A stretch of DNA of 64,000 nucleotides from Corallium rubrum (GCA_964035015.1 OZ035997.1:17645666-17709665), one strand, 5' to 3'; positions 51,653 through 63,506 are shown, numbered from the stretch's first letter. Notes: generated by a model from the letters alone, not told the origin. Made by a program: numbers and translations.

Positions 51653-51889
51653 TTGATAATTTTCACACCCCTCTCATATACATACACAGTAATTTGTCCC
51701 TAAGGCAGACACATTGGAACCAAACTTAGTGTCCAACTTATAAAGGTGTTCCCTTTGGGAGAAGTTACTGTATATATCTAATATATATATATAGTAGTTG
51801 AAAAAAATGGAAGATTTGTAATTGACCAAAGGTTCTTGTTTGATGAGAATTTAAGTTACTGTAGATTCTTAAATAGGTCCTGCTCTCAC
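51653..51889 (-). other. Probable intron sequence of the MADF gene
   Basis: Starts with donor GTGAGA at 51889 on minus. A TATATA run occurs at 51777-51793. No coding signal seen. Confidence 0.5.
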
Positions 51890-53038
51890 CTGATGGCTGT
51901 TTGCAGTCCGACTTGGATTGTAGGTTTGTCGTTGGGCAGGTGGTACAATTCTTCTAGTATCTTGTCTATAGGTAGACATATTAAATGATGGGTTATTATT
52001 GGGAATAATTTCAGCTTCCATGTCAACATCAAATAGGACGTCACTAATCCTTTTCTTGGCAATTGCTATTTGTCGTGGGTGGAATCTTCTCAGTGTTTCA
52101 GCAACAATTTTCCAAATGCCTGCAGCTCTTCTTGACCTGTGTCATTGGTTGGCGCGGTTTGACATGGTTGTTTGAGGGCAGTAATAGCAGCATGATACAT
52201 TTCTATCTTGGCTTTTTCCATTTCTGCTGGATCACTATCAGCTTTGCCACATCTTCCCTTCTTTGTAGAGGGTTCAGTTTCACTTTCGCCACTTTGCTCA
52301 TCACTTTCTTTCATGGACTCGTCAAGTGTACTAGTAGAACTATCCAACACATCGGTAGCCCTTGTGAACATCATGCTTCCATAAAATTTCCAAGTTGGAA
52401 TAAACACTGAATCGGTATCTGCACCACTTTTCTTGCTTTCTTCATGTCGAATTAGGTTCTTATTAAATATTACCTTCAGACTGTGCCACTGTTTTTGACA
52501 ATCTTCGACAGACTTCTTCCTTTCCAACAGCTCTACTAACTTCCCTAAAATGGCAGATCGCTTGCATCTGTCTTTGTATTCCTATTTTTGTGATCCTACA
52601 GAAGTGGATGTTCTTTAAAAAAGTTTATTAATGTATCTTTCTCGCTGTCTGTCCATTTTGGGACTTCTTTATCCTGAAGCGACCTATTAATCTCGTCAAT
52701 CATAAACGCCATAGAGGAATAAAAAGGCCATTTAGACTTGTATGTGCAATCTTTTTTACCATACGCTTCACTTCGCGGGTCATGGATGTTTGAAGGCTGT
52801 GAATTAGTTTCTTTATATCTTCTATGGTTTTGTTGTTTTTGTTAGCGATGGCATCCAGTGTTTCCTGTCTCTTTACTTTGTTTGTGTATTCGGCCAGTCA
52901 GCTATCCCATACACCAGGGTTGTTCTTCAAATCAGTAATGACTTGAAGTTTTAATCTTGTAGAGTCTTCTTCAATTTCTTGAACAGAATGTGAATGTTCT
53001 TCGTCGCTGAAATTTACGTCTTCTTCCTGCTCCGCCAT
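51890..53038 (-). CDS. MADF-MADF-BESS protein, first exon(s), frameshifted
   Basis: ATG at 53038 (MAEQEEDVNFSDEEHSHSVQ). First MADF domain: VITDLKNNPGVWDS, AEYTNKVKRQETLDAIANKN and TREVKRMVKK, with one stop at about 52900. A shift leads to YKSKWPFYSSMAFMIDEI and the second MADF domain: KDTLINFFKEHPLL, then frame 52090-52527 (SVEDCQKQWHSLKVIFNKNL). An acidic Ser-rich linker follows, then a BESS-like C-terminal helix (LLLKHVAETLRRF, QIAIAKKRISDVLFDVD). The frame ends at a donor site. MADF domains bind DNA and BESS domains bind proteins. Such proteins are also companions of PIF/Harbinger transposases, so host gene versus transposon passenger is open. Confidence 0.75.
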
Positions 53039-53329
53039 TTTGGAGTTTGTTTTCACGCACGACCTCGCGTGGCCGTGGCATTATCCCGTGGGATATGATT
53101 ACTAAAATCTGATTGGTTAATATCTCAAGTATTGCAAAACACTGCGAGAGAGGTTTCACAAACCGTTGCGTGAAGTTGAACTGCATCCTACTTTGGTGAA
53201 ACCTGTCTCGCAATGGAAAGCGACACAGGTTCATGAAACGGCGGGTGTTACACGCAATGGCGTTGAGAGACAGGCTTCACAAATCATTACACCGTGTAAC
53301 AGCGGCTTAAGGTATGTCAAGATAAAGTC
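53039..53329. promoter_or_regulatory. Upstream region between the MADF gene and the CR1-like LINE
   Basis: 290 bp with several inverse-related blocks (GAGAGAGGTTTCACAAAC near 53147; GGTGAAACCTGTCTCGC near 53194; GAGAGACAGGCTTCAC near 53264), forming partial palindromes. May be the MADF promoter or the end of a transposon; no TATA box identified. Confidence 0.4.
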
Positions 53330-53350
53330 GATTGTTTAATTGGAGCCCCC

Positions 53351-54900
53351 GTGAATTTGCCTAGGGCTACATCTAAAACTGACCCAAATACAACTGACGA
53401 TGATATCACTATGTTTGAAAAAAATACGGCTTTCCAAATGTTGAAGCCCTTCGATAGACTACACGATAAACCTAACAATGGTAACCCACAACTAGACAAG
53501 GGATCAAAGAATTATGACTGTTCATGCGATAAGTGGATGGACTTGGAAAGTATGAAAATGGATATAGAAATATTGCAAAGTAGAGTTGACTCCCTGCAGA
53601 GCTTGACAAGGATGAAATTGTGCGCTTACAAACCGAGCTTCAAGATGAGAGAATCAAAAACCAAAAACTCGAGATTGATCTTTGTTTACTAGCCAACAAA
53701 AGAATTCATGAAGTCGACAAATTCATGAATAGAATTGACTCGTTAGAAATTAAATTGGAAAACTCCTTAAAGAATAGTGCTAAAGTGGAGAATCCCCAAG
53801 AGGAAAATAGTAATCAGACCCCCTCTGTGTCGGTAAACCACATGAATGAAAATATTGAAAGGTCAACTGCAACTTCTTTGGATAAAAATTTAAATCAAGG
53901 TTTTGGAGCGCCTCAAAATAACCGGCGTGGTAAAGTGGCTAGTAAAAATCAGTCTGAATCAGCAGCCACTTACAATAAAAAACCCATCTGGCCAAACGAG
54001 GACGATGGAATACCTATTTCCCCAAACCGTTTTGAAGTCCTTGAAGTATATGATGTTCCTCAATGTGATGAAGAAATAGCTGAGGTGGAAAATCCAGGCC
54101 TAAGCGAGCAAGTTCCCTCACAGGCACACTCGATTAACATAACAGCCGAAGTGGCGAGTCTACGCCCAAGTGAGTGTATACAATCCCAAATAAAAGATTA
54201 CCGAGAGGCGCAGAAATTGGAGCACAGAAATGAATTCCCTCATGTTCCGCCTAAAAAGGCCGGTAAATTATTATTGATTGGTGACTCTATGATGAAAAAC
54301 ATTAACGTAAAAAAAAACCTGAAAGAGCTTATCACGGAGAAGCTGTATGTCACTCAATCAGTGGAGCAAATGTAGACACTCAATAAAGAATTCAGTGATG
54401 TCGTTTTTCATATCGGTACAAACGATCTTGTACAGGAAGATGCAAGAACTGTTTCTACAAAAATTCAAAAACTTATCGACGATGGCAAGCCCTTGGTCAA
54501 TGACATAGCTATTTCAAGTGTTATTGAAAGAAACGATGGTAAAGTAGTGAAAGAAAATATTTCAACCTTCAATAAAGTACTTCAGGATATGTGTTCAAGA
54601 TCAAATGTGCACTATATTAGCAATGATAACATAGAAAGTTCTCATTTGAATGGCTCAAGACTCCATCTAAATAATACTGGAGACAGAATGTTGGGAAAGA
54701 GTCTTTGCACATTTTTAAAGTCAATAAGAGGGAGTCGAAATTTTCCCAAGAGACTCACAAATCATGCTCCCCCAGGAACGGGACAAGATAAATTGCACAG
54801 GAGTCAATTGAAACCCCACGTCAAAGATCGTCAGCAAACCTACTACATGAATCAAGAACAAGTCAGCAGTTGGAAATCCTATCTCCAATATGTTCGCAAA
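53351..54900 (+). pseudogene. CR1-type ORF1 with SGNH esterase domain
   Basis: Frame 53351-53692: polar start and coiled coil (MKMDIEILQSRVDSLQSL). Frame 53620-54375 after a shift: more coil (RLQTELQDERIKNQKLEIDL), low-complexity linker, then KLLLIGDSMMKNI (block I, Ser nucleophile). After a stop at 54373, FHIGTNDLV (block III, Asn). Frame 54493-54915: IAISSVIERND, NSNVHY-type strand, then NIESSHLNGSRLHLNNTGDR (block V, Asp/His equivalent). SGNH esterase domains are known in CR1 ORF1 proteins and may act on lipids or acetyl groups. All catalytic blocks are recognisable. Confidence 0.85.
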
Positions 54901-54929
54901 GTAATGACGACGTGAATTTAGACTAAATT

Positions 54930-55550
54930 GAAAGGCTTTAAGATTGCTGTTTTAAATATTAATAGTTTGTTGAAACATTGGTGAAATTCGGTTTATTTTG
55001 ACAAGATTGCCTCTTGATATTTTGGCTATAAATGAATCTAAAATTGACGAATTAATTCCGGATACAGAAATAAATATCATAGGATATAACTTAATTCGGA
55101 AGGATAGAAATAGAAAGGGAGGCGGCGTGGTCATATATATTCATGATTCCATACCATACTTAGAGAGAAAAGATTTAATTTCAAATTGCCTTGAGATGGT
55201 ATGTATTGAAGTTAACCGGCCTCACGGTAAGCCATTTCTGGTATGTACGTGGTATCGACCACCAAATTCTAGCTTAGATTTGTTTGATGATTACGAGGTG
55301 TTTCTCTCCAAATGCGATTCAGAGAACAAAGAGCTGTTGTTAGTTGGTGATTTAAATTGTAATGTCATCAAAGAATTACCAGATTTTCATACAAGAAAAT
55401 TGCAATTTTTGTGTTCACTACATGAAATTGATCAACTAATCAATGAACCAACGAGGGCAACGAGAACATCGGCCACCTTAATTTGAACTTCTCTTAACAA
55501 ATAGATCTGAAAATATTTCATCCTCTGGCGTTATTCACTTAGGGATTTCG
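54930..55550 (+). pseudogene. CR1-like APE endonuclease
   Basis: Starts FKIAVLNINSLL near 54936 (Asn), shifts, then frame 54998-55486: ILAINESKIDELI (Glu), RNRKGGGVVIYIHD, VCTWYRPPNSS (Tyr), LLLVGDLNCNVI (Asp/Asn), LINEPTRATRTSATLI. After a stop, HLGISDHSLIYAVRKL (Asp/His) near 55536-55580. Full set of catalytic residues. Confidence 0.85.
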
Positions 55551-56179
55551 GACCACAGCTTGATTTATGCAGTGCGAAAACTTATGATGCCTTGGTATCG
55601 AGCAACTATAAAAGAAGTTCGAGATTTCAAGCATTTTGACCAAAATGATTTTTTAGCAGATTTAACGCGGGTGCCCCGGCATGTAATTGAGCAATTTGAT
55701 GACCCGAATGAGGGTTGGCTTGTTTGGAAATCTCTGTTCCATGAAACACTAAACAAACATGCGCCACTTCGGCACAAGCGAACCAAAACCAAATCCGTTC
55801 CATGGATTACTCCGCATATAAAACAATTAATGAGAAACAGAGATTTTCACAAAAAGCAGGCAATAAAACATGACTCAAAACTCCCAATGGGGAAAATACC
55901 AGGCTACGCGAAACAAAGTAAATATAGAAATGCGTAATGCGAAATCTAAATATTTTTGTGACAAAATTGATGAGTGTGTGCATCCCATAGATCCGAAGAA
56001 AAGTTGGTCACTGATTAACTGATTAATAATCTCCTGGGTAAAAAGAATAAATCTTCCAACGTTACTGAACTTTCTGTTGACGGGACTGTTATCTCAGACC
56101 ATAAACTTATTGCAGAATCTTTTAATGATTACTTTAAAAATATTGGTCCTTAATTAGCTGCTGATTTGAATGTCGATGT
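55551..56179 (+). pseudogene. CR1-like LINE linker between endonuclease and reverse transcriptase
   Basis: Frame 55560-55937: FKHFDQNDFLADLTRVPR, APLRHKRTKTKSVPWITPHI, then shifts with RNKVNIEMRNAKSKYFCDKI-type residues and LLGKKNKSSNVTELSV. It breaks at 56179 in a DLNVD sequence at the insertion point of the DNA transposon. Confidence 0.8.
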
Positions 56180-58665
56180 CAGGGGGGATCCAGCAAAAAA
56201 ATTGAGTGTAGCTTTATGACGTCATAGTCTGTATATGACGTCATAGTTTGTGTGTAAAGTTATGTCAGAAAAGGCCAGGAATTTGTAGAAATACAGCAAA
56301 TCATGAGTGATCTCATCATACCAACAACATAGAACATCATCTTTACTGAAAATCTTATTGTTAGGGAAATTTGACACTTACGTCATTTTAACAAGAGCTT
56401 AAAAAAATCGATCTTTGTAGAAAATATAACAACTTGTAAATATTCAAGAGAGTTAAAAGATAAAAATAGTACAAGCAATCATATCAATACTTAAATTGTC
56501 TTGACTAAAGATCATGAATGATTAGTTTAAAACTGATATTACGAAATAAATTACAGTCAGGTTCCTTTTGACGGAAATGTTTGAAGTTCCCAAGCTCGTT
56601 TTGAACTTCGCATTTGATTGGCTACTTAGTTGCCATTATCCAATCAAATGCCAAGTTCAAAACGAACTTGCGAACTTCTGGCAATTGCCTTCCAATTTAT
56701 ATACATTGTCTACGAACCTATTTGAAACATTACACCGCTGCTGTAGTCTACAATAGTGTATATACTCCATCCCAATGGCAAACCGTGGGCAAACGCATTT
56801 CAACAGCTGTAAAAGGCGGTAGCCTGCGAGCCTTGCCCGAAATTTAAAACCGTGTGACAAATTATACGCATAATTTTCCCAAACATGTAGCGCGTCACCT
56901 TGGCATATAAAATCATGCACAAATGTTATCACAACTACTCATTGGTTTATTAAAATTAACATAAAGGCAAAATGCTCTTAAAGATAAAACAAAATACTGA
57001 ATTGTTGGGCGAAGGTCTTCCGTAAAAATATATCGTCTACCAAGTTATTTAAAATTGTTTGATCATCATACATATATATGAACGTTTAGTTACCTTACTG
57101 GTCGGAGTTCGCCTGACCATATCCTTTGACTATTAGGAAACTGGAGGTCACTAAATTGACTAACACCAAGCCCGGCGGAAGCTCTGGAGAAGTGAAGCGG
57201 CTAGGGGGGGTCTGGGGGCATGCTTCCCCAGACATTATTGAATTTTGTATGCCCCAGAAAGGCATTTTTGGAGAGTTCTGAGAGGAATTTCCGAAAAATC
57301 AATCGGTAAGACAACGGTGATATTCAGGCATTTAAAGAGAAAATTCACGATAATTTAAGGCATTTGTTGCATTAAGAAAATTTAATAATTACGGCTTTTT
57401 AACCTGCCGGATTTATTTGCTAACAGAATGTTTAAGCTTCACCTTGGTACGCCGAACTACAAACTGCAGGCAAAGGTAAAATTGTTGTTTAAAAGACAAT
57501 AAAAAGCAGTCTTCCCACATTAAACTAAAACATAAAATAACCTTCATGACGGGAAAAAGCAAAACGCAAGATGACGAGTGGTAAAAAGAACTCTACCAAT
57601 AAAAACAACTTTGAATAAATTAGCCATGTTACGCCGGTGAGGTAATAAGGTGAAACTCGGTGCTTAACTAAGTATTCCTTGACAAATCTCATTCTGGACT
57701 TCGTTTTCAAGATTGCAGCACCTTATTGTAATAAAACTTAAAAATTTTATATCGCTATTTTTATATATATTTTATATATTTTTAAAAATGCTTATGTCAG
57801 CAAAAACATTTCACCAAAAAGTGGGGTGGCCGTGGCCGCCCCTGCCGCCCCAGCTCCGCCGGGCCTGAACACGCAACGATGTATTTCCTTCAGGGCGCCC
57901 CGGTCCATGGTCATATTGCTCATATTCATTTACAACGTTTGCGAGCTTGTCAAGACAAAACTGCTTTACGCACTACATTTTCCTGACGACAAGTTGCAGT
58001 GCGTCTTCAGCGTGCGTAGATAATAACCTTTCTAACTCTAGTAAGAACTCAGACATCACATTATTTGAGCGAATATTCCACTGATATTTGTCTCACCGCG
58101 GTTGTCACTGTTTTGGTAATGTCTTCTCGAGACAAATAATATATAAAAGCGCACCAGGCGACTATGACTTCGTGTTTATAAGGGTTCAAATTGCCTAAAC
58201 ATCCAAGCATCGTTCATCAACAAACTTGATTGGATACTCTTAATCAGTATAGCTCCCGCCAAATTTGAGCTATACTCAAGAATGTACCTGATTGGCTAAG
58301 TCTAAACAGTGTAGCTCCCACCAAATATGCGCTACACTGTAAAAAAAAGACGTGATTGGGCAGACATAAATAGCTACACGCATTGGCAACTTGCCTTGCA
58401 GGGGCGTGAATTCTATAAACCGACCGGATGCATTTCTATTAATATTCAATTAATTTACGCGTGACTAATAAACATCATAGAAGACGGAGTTCTTCGAAGT
58501 TTAATAACTTGACATTGATTTTGCCTGAGTATTCTACAACAACGGATGTCATATTATCGACCTGCTTTAGTACAGAAGAATGCGCAATACATCAAATTTC
58601 TGTATTTCTTTACAAATTTTGACTGATGCGTAAGCATCGTTCGCTACACTCTGGATCCGCCCCTG
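56180..58665. mobile_element. hAT-like DNA transposon, non-autonomous, inserted in the CR1-like LINE
   Basis: 2,486 bp with ends CAGGGGGGATCCAG and (inverse) CAGGGGCGGATCCAG, then related GTGTAGC blocks. GATGT is repeated at 56175-56179 and 58666-58670, and the LINE reading frame is restored if one copy is removed. CAGGGG ends are typical of hAT; the 5-bp duplication is shorter than the usual 8 bp. No transposase remains. Internal features: an inverted repeat at 56586-56663 (GTTTTGAACTT arms), a nested element (57169-57866), and related GTGTAGCTCCCACCAAAT repeats (58240-58345). Confidence 0.8.
57169..57866. mobile_element. Nested small transposon (MITE-like)
   Basis: Left end AGCCCGGCGGAAGCTCTGG, right end (inverse) AGGCCCGGCGGAGCTGGGG. 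GC-rich inner blocks (GGTCTGGGGGCATGC at 57209 and GGCCGTGGCCGCCCCTGCC at 57828). No coding sequence. Target duplication unclear (possibly AACAC). Confidence 0.6.
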
Positions 58666-58670
58666 GATGT

Positions 58671-59012
58671 GACCGAGGCAGTACCGGATGACTGCACCGG
58701 TCCCTCCCCAAACACCCGATTCAGATCTTCCCAAATCAATGTAGCCAATGTTGTCCTGACTTTAAGAAATCTGAAGCCTTCCAAAGCAACCGGTTTAGAT
58801 AAAATACCGGCCAAAATCTTTAAGATATCGTCAGATATAACTGCACCATCGTTAACAATAATATTCAACAGGTCTCTTGCATTAGGAATATATGTTGATG
58901 AATGGAAATATGCACAAATATCTCCAATTTTTAAATCTGAAGTCAGACAAAAATGTGAGAATTATTGTCCTATCTCAACCTTACCGATAATAAATAAAGT
59001 TTTTGAAAACAC
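58671..59012 (+). pseudogene. CR1-like LINE, start of reverse transcriptase
   Basis: Frame 58669-59037: VANVVLTLRNLKPSKATGLD, KIPAKIFKISSDITAPSLTI, DEWKYAQISPIFKSEVRQ, NYCPISTLPIINKVFE. It is the continuation of the LINE broken at 56179. It ends near 59012 before the palm; beyond lies unrelated DNA upstream of the gene at 59279. Confidence 0.85.
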
Positions 59013-59278
59013 GCCGGGTCAGCGTGCGCCGTTTTGAGGCCAACTGAGTGTCGGCGAAATTTTCTCAATTTCCGCGGGTAAAGCCGAGAGACTGGGAGCA
59101 AGAAAATTTGCATATAAACAACGCGGGATTATGGTAATATGTCACGCGGGACAGTCAAATTGGAGGGACATTTAAACAGATCAGGTTTTTAGCATTCATT
59201 TGGTACCAAACATGTACGAAATGGGTTGTTGCTGCCATGTTTGAAAGTCCCTGATGAATGTACAATGTTTGTCACGAA
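59013..59278 (+). promoter_or_regulatory. Upstream region of the gene at 59279
   Basis: GC-richer (CGCCGGGTCAGCGTGCGCCG) than surroundings at the start, then AT-rich. An alternative in-frame ATG lies at 59258. No TATA box seen. Confidence 0.4.
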
Positions 59279-59425
59279 ATGCCTCCTATTCGAAACAATC
59301 GATTTGCAGTTGGTGCATTCATGAAGGCAAAACGTGATCAGGCAATTCAAGCAGCCAGTGAAAGAGCAGAACGTGAGAAGGAACTTCAAACACAGCAGCG
59401 AAGAGTCACAAGGCTGAAAGGCAAG
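59279..59425 (+). CDS. Transposase-like gene, exon 1
   Basis: MPPIRNNRFAVGAFMKAKRD then a Gln/Glu/Arg-rich helix (AEREKELQTQQRRVTRLKGK). 147 nt, phase 0 at a GTACTT donor. An earlier in-frame ATG at 59258 would add seven residues. The charged helix suggests a coiled coil. Confidence 0.7.
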
Positions 59426-59807
59426 GTACTTTATAAACCTGAGTATATTTATTGTGTCTTATTATTGAGAATATTTATTGGTGAACATAAACAATTTCCA
59501 GTAGGTTTTCTACATATATACAGTAAAAAGATGACGGTGTTTTTATTGTGACTCGACTAAACACCTCAGTTGGCTGCTCCCACTGTGAGCACATTCCTAC
59601 AAATATAACTTACGAACTGTGAAGATCTGCTCTGATATGTTTTCCTATCTTTAAACAATAGCTTTTAAGATGCTTTGTGAACAATATGTTGGACTTACAG
59701 ACAATTTATGAAAGTAAACAAGTTTGAATTTTGAAGCCTAACAGAAGGGTATGTTTTCCTTTTTTTACTTTTATTTCCTTATAAAACCTAATTTACTTTG
59801 TTTGCAG

Positions 59808-59876
59808 ATCAGTAAAGCTAAAGATAAATATGCTGCATTACAGCAAAACATTCAAGTTGCTCCAAATATAAACAAT
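59808..59876 (+). CDS. Transposase-like gene, exon 2
   Basis: 69 nt between TTTGTTTGCAG and GTAAGT, phase 0 at both ends. Encodes ISKAKDKYAALQQNIQVAPN, which continues the helical N-terminal region. Textbook splice sites. Confidence 0.75.
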
Positions 59877-60127
59877 GTAAGTTAAGTTTTAGAAGAAAAT
59901 GCTATATACAAATTCATGCAATGAAACTGTGTACAATAATCTAGTACTAATAATACCATATCGGAGCTTGTTTGTAATTAACTTTTATGCTCCTTCCTAT
60001 TCTTCACTCCAGTTTATCATTTCCATTTCAATTTTGAAGATTTTATTCTGTTCTAGGCTTATTATTTTTGCATATCTGTTGTAGGCAGTAACCAAACCAG
60101 AACGATCACCAACATCTCTCCATGCAG

Positions 60128-61779
60128 GAAACTACAGTTCCCAAAGAACTTTGCGAAGAAGAAGAAGAAGAAGAAGAAGACAGACAGACATTTCATTCAG
60201 CTCTCGCAATCCATGGAGGAACACTGACCAACAAAAGGCCAGCACTTGATGGTTTGTTTGATACATTAAATAAAAGATGTAAAATTGAAGATCTGGGGAA
60301 TTATGTTTTGTCTAATGACAAACTTACTTCCTATATTATTGAGCAAAAGCAAAGGAAAGATAGGAAAGCTTTTGAAAAATCAAAGGATAATGTGTTGAGA
60401 AGTATTGCAACATATTATACTGCTGGAGTTATGGGGAAGAGAAAGTACCAAGCAGTTAGACTTTCTTCTTCCATGATGTATAACAGGAATCAGAAAAGAA
60501 CAGCAATTAACTTTTTGCCAAAATGTCCAATTCCAAAGTTAGTTACCTATAATACACTTGCTCAGGAAATTAAGTCAGTAGATATTGGGACTATCTATGA
60601 CATTAAGCAAGAGTTTAAGGCTTACATTGGGGAGGATGAGAACATAAGTGGTTGTTTTAGAGATTTAAGAGAATATTTACCTCGGTTGGCTAAATTTTAT
60701 TTGAGTATTCAGTCCCGTGCCAAAGTATTAAACTGGTTTGGAAAAACAGAAGGAACATTTCTACTTGCTTTTGGTGGTGATGGGTGCCCATTTGGCAAAA
60801 ATGAAAGTGCTTGTTCTTTCCTTCTTAGTTTTATTAATGCTGGAAAACGCATAGCTTCAAGTAGTCACAACTCTCTTATTTTTGGAGCAAATTGTGAGGA
60901 AACTTCATTGGTTGTTAAGAAGTATGTATTGGCAGTGTGCAAGCAAATGGCAGACCTAAAGGGTAAATTATTTGAAATCAATGGCCTATCTGTCACATTT
61001 TCAATTGAGGAATTACCCAATGACATGAAAATGCTGGCAATGCTTGGTGGGGAATTAAACAATGTAGCATCATATTTCTCGACATTCGGGAATGTATGCC
61101 AGTCTGACATGGGTGATTTAAAAGGGAAATATGGAAACCTTGGGCTTATCCTGACAGAGTTAAGACTGCTGCTGTTGAAAAATTGAAATCAATATTAACG
61201 GGCAGGTCTGGGTCAGACAAGTTCAAACGAGGCAAGGTGACTGAATTCATTGCCAAGAGGAAGAGTCGGCAGGAATTTGTTCCTCTTGTTAAAGAATTAA
61301 TTAACAAGGCACATGTTGAGTCACTTCATTGAAGAATAATGCATGGCAATACTTTTTTAAGAGCTTGTTAAAGGAAGCTATTGCAAAATCAAAACTGCAA
61401 CCTTCATCTTGCAAACTATTTTCAAATGTACCAAGAGTTGCTTTGCAAAAGTTATTTCTGCTCTCCAGTATGAAGTTAAGGCAAAACGGTTAGCTGGAAA
61501 AGTGAAAAAGTGGCACGATGAGACTCAAGGGAGCAAAGGCGATATGACATATCGCTTCACTGGCAAGGACTCCAGGCTGTTCTGTCATAATTTCATGCGG
61601 CTCATTAAATCAATTAGCCAGACTGGAGATAACCAGAAACAAAGGCAATTTGTCTTGGCATTAGCTTATATTGGTCTCAAAAGTTGCGTGATTGCTGCTC
61701 TATTTTTAATAGATTTAAGATTGATGAAGGTGATCTTCCAAAACTTTCGTCTGTGGCATGTGAATACTACCGTGCTAAT
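60128..61779 (+). pseudogene. Transposase-like gene, exon 3 (frameshifted)
   Basis: Acceptor ATCTCTCCATGCAG at 60127, phase 0. It begins ETTVPKELC and a run of eight Glu from a GAA repeat. The main frame (to about 61140) has KRPALDGLFDTLNKRC, FLPKCPIPKLVTYNTL, LPRLAKFYLSIQSRAKV, then FGGDGCPFGKNESACSFLLS at 60770 and LPNDMKMLAMLGGELNNVAS at 61013. After shifts: RVKTAAVEKLKSILTGR, WQYFFKSLLKEAIAKSKLQP, then SALQYEVKAKRLAGKVKKWH and YRFTGKDSRLFCHNFMRLIK (61550). The two Asp motifs, about 80 residues apart, could be the first two acids of an RNase H-like transposase core; inferred, not established. It is cut at 61779 by a LINE. Confidence 0.6.
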
Positions 61780-63500
61780 TATTATTATTATTTATTTAAT
61801 ATTATTTATACACGGTGGCTTAACCATCTTAGTAAAAAATGTATAAAAAATGTATAAAAATGTATAAGAGTGTATAAAAGGTTCCCGTGTTAACTAAATT
61901 ATATCTAACTAAATCTAGAGCTAAAATAATATATTTACATGTATTTTATTATAATACTATGCATAAAGCGTTTCTTTACAATAACCTAACTAAAAACTAT
62001 AAAATAACTAATAACTAACATAATTTGCTAAAAATGACTCATTTACATTAATGTAATCACATAAGTGATGTTTGAAAGTGCTATCTGTGATCATTAGATC
62101 TTTAAGTTCAGTTGGCAGATAGTTCCAGGTTTTAGCTGCAGGTAGCTAAAACTTCGTTTCATGGCATTAGTTCTTGGTTTTGACAGCATCAGCATATTAT
62201 GATTGCTACGTAAATTATACTGGCTATTTACTGACAATTGAAAATGGTCAGTTATTGCTTTTGGAGCCTCATTTCTCAATATTTTACGCATCAACAAGAG
62301 CATTCGTTCTAATCTTAATCGATTTAAAGGTTGCCAATATAATTTACTAAGAATATCTTTTGAACGAATTTCCCAACTATCTCCAGTGATTACCCGTGCA
62401 GCCCTATTTTGAAGTTTTGATTGTAAAGTCAAGTTTCAATTTTGCCATACCAAAGAGCAATAATCAAAGTGGGGCTGAACAAGAGCATTATAGATTTGCG
62501 TCAGAGTACATCGTGGAACAAAAGGTTTGATTAATTTAATCGCAACTATTCCTCGTGAGACTTTTTTGCTGACGCTGTCAATCTGATTCTCCCATCCTAA
62601 TTTATCATCAATGACAACACCAAGACTTTTTGTGGTGTGAACTCTGTTGACAGATTCACCCCCGATTCTAATAATTGGATCTTCAGTAATCTTACTTAGA
62701 TTATGGCGAGAGCCAATAATCATATATTCAGTCTTAGAAGCATTGAGTGTTAATTTATTAGCTACTAACCAATCGTGAATATTATTAAGCTCAAAGTTTA
62801 ATTACCTCTCCAATTCTTCAACAGATTCTGCAGATGTAGTGACATTAGTGTCATCTGCAAACATTGAAGGTTTTGAATGATCAAGGCAATTTAGCAAATC
62901 ATTGATGTAAATCAGGAATAAGAGAGGGTCTAAGTTCGATCCCTGAGGAACTCCGCATTCAATTAATTATTTATTTTACAAATTTGATGTCTTTTGTTTA
63001 GATAAGACATAAACCACTTCAGAGCATCCCCTGTAATTCCATAAAGTTGTAGCTTGTTTAGTAAAATTTTATGGTCAACGGTGTCAAACGCTTTCCGTAA
63101 ATCAAAAAACAAAATACCGTTTATAAGACCTTTATCGATATTCAAGAGCCAATTATTTGTAGCATTTAACAATGATGTTGTAGTTGAGTGAGATTTTCGA
63201 AATCCAAAGTGATTGTCGGGCAATATGTTGCTTTCATCTATGTATTTAATTAGTTGATTGTAAATAATTTTTTCGAAAATTTTGGCCACAATTGATAACA
63301 CGGATATTGGTCTGTAGATACTGAAGTCAGATTTATCCCCATTTTTATATACAGGTGAAACAAAGGCGTTTTTAAGGTCCTCTGGGAAGATCCCTAATTG
63401 CAAGGATCCGTTAAATATTTTAGTTAATGTAGGACAGATAATTTCAGCAGAATCCTTGATAAGTCTAGCGCTATAGCACAGAATCCTTGATAAATCTAGC
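61780..63500 (-). mobile_element. 5'-truncated CR1/L2-like LINE splitting the transposase-like gene
   Basis: Flanked by GCTAAT at 61774-61779 and 63501-63506. Its 3' end (left) is an ATT-rich tail, with an ACACGG...CCCGTGT hairpin at 61811-61893. Contains reverse transcriptase fragments: 62963-63550, 62436-62723 and 62094-62432. At the 5' end a ~30-bp sequence (CAGAATCCTTGATAA) is duplicated at 63425-63510. Confidence 0.88.
62094..63500 (-). pseudogene. CR1/L2-like reverse transcriptase
   Basis: Frame 62963-63550 contains FPEDLKNAFVSPVYKNGDKS, IYRPISVLSIVAKIFEKIIY, HSTTTSLLNATNNWLLNIDK and ILFFDLRKAFDTVDH (motif A). Near 62860 MFADDTNVTT (motif C) in another frame. Frame 62436-62723: KSLGVVIDDKLGWENQIDSV and QPHFDYCSLVWQN. 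Frame 62094-62432: RAARVITGDSWEIRSKDILS. Motif B lies near 62930 (ECGVPQGSNLDPLLFLIYIN region). The first ~15 residues of the 63550 frame belong to the host gene. Confidence 0.88.
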
Positions 63501-63506
63501 GCTAAT

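Larger units (their letters stand above)
53330..56179 (+). mobile_element. CR1-like LINE with esterase ORF1, first segment
   Basis: ORF1 (53351-54900), endonuclease (54930-55550) and linker (55560-56170). The element continues at 58671-59012 beyond a DNA transposon. All parts are on the plus strand with multiple frameshifts. Confidence 0.85.

Noticed and set aside
50593-51729. Arg/Glu/Thr/Asp-repeat frames on both strands
   Set aside because: Translations of GACAGA-type microsatellites with no independent coding evidence.
56568-56932. Small frames inside the hAT-like element
   Set aside because: They fall on an inverted repeat, occur on both strands, and show no transposase motif.
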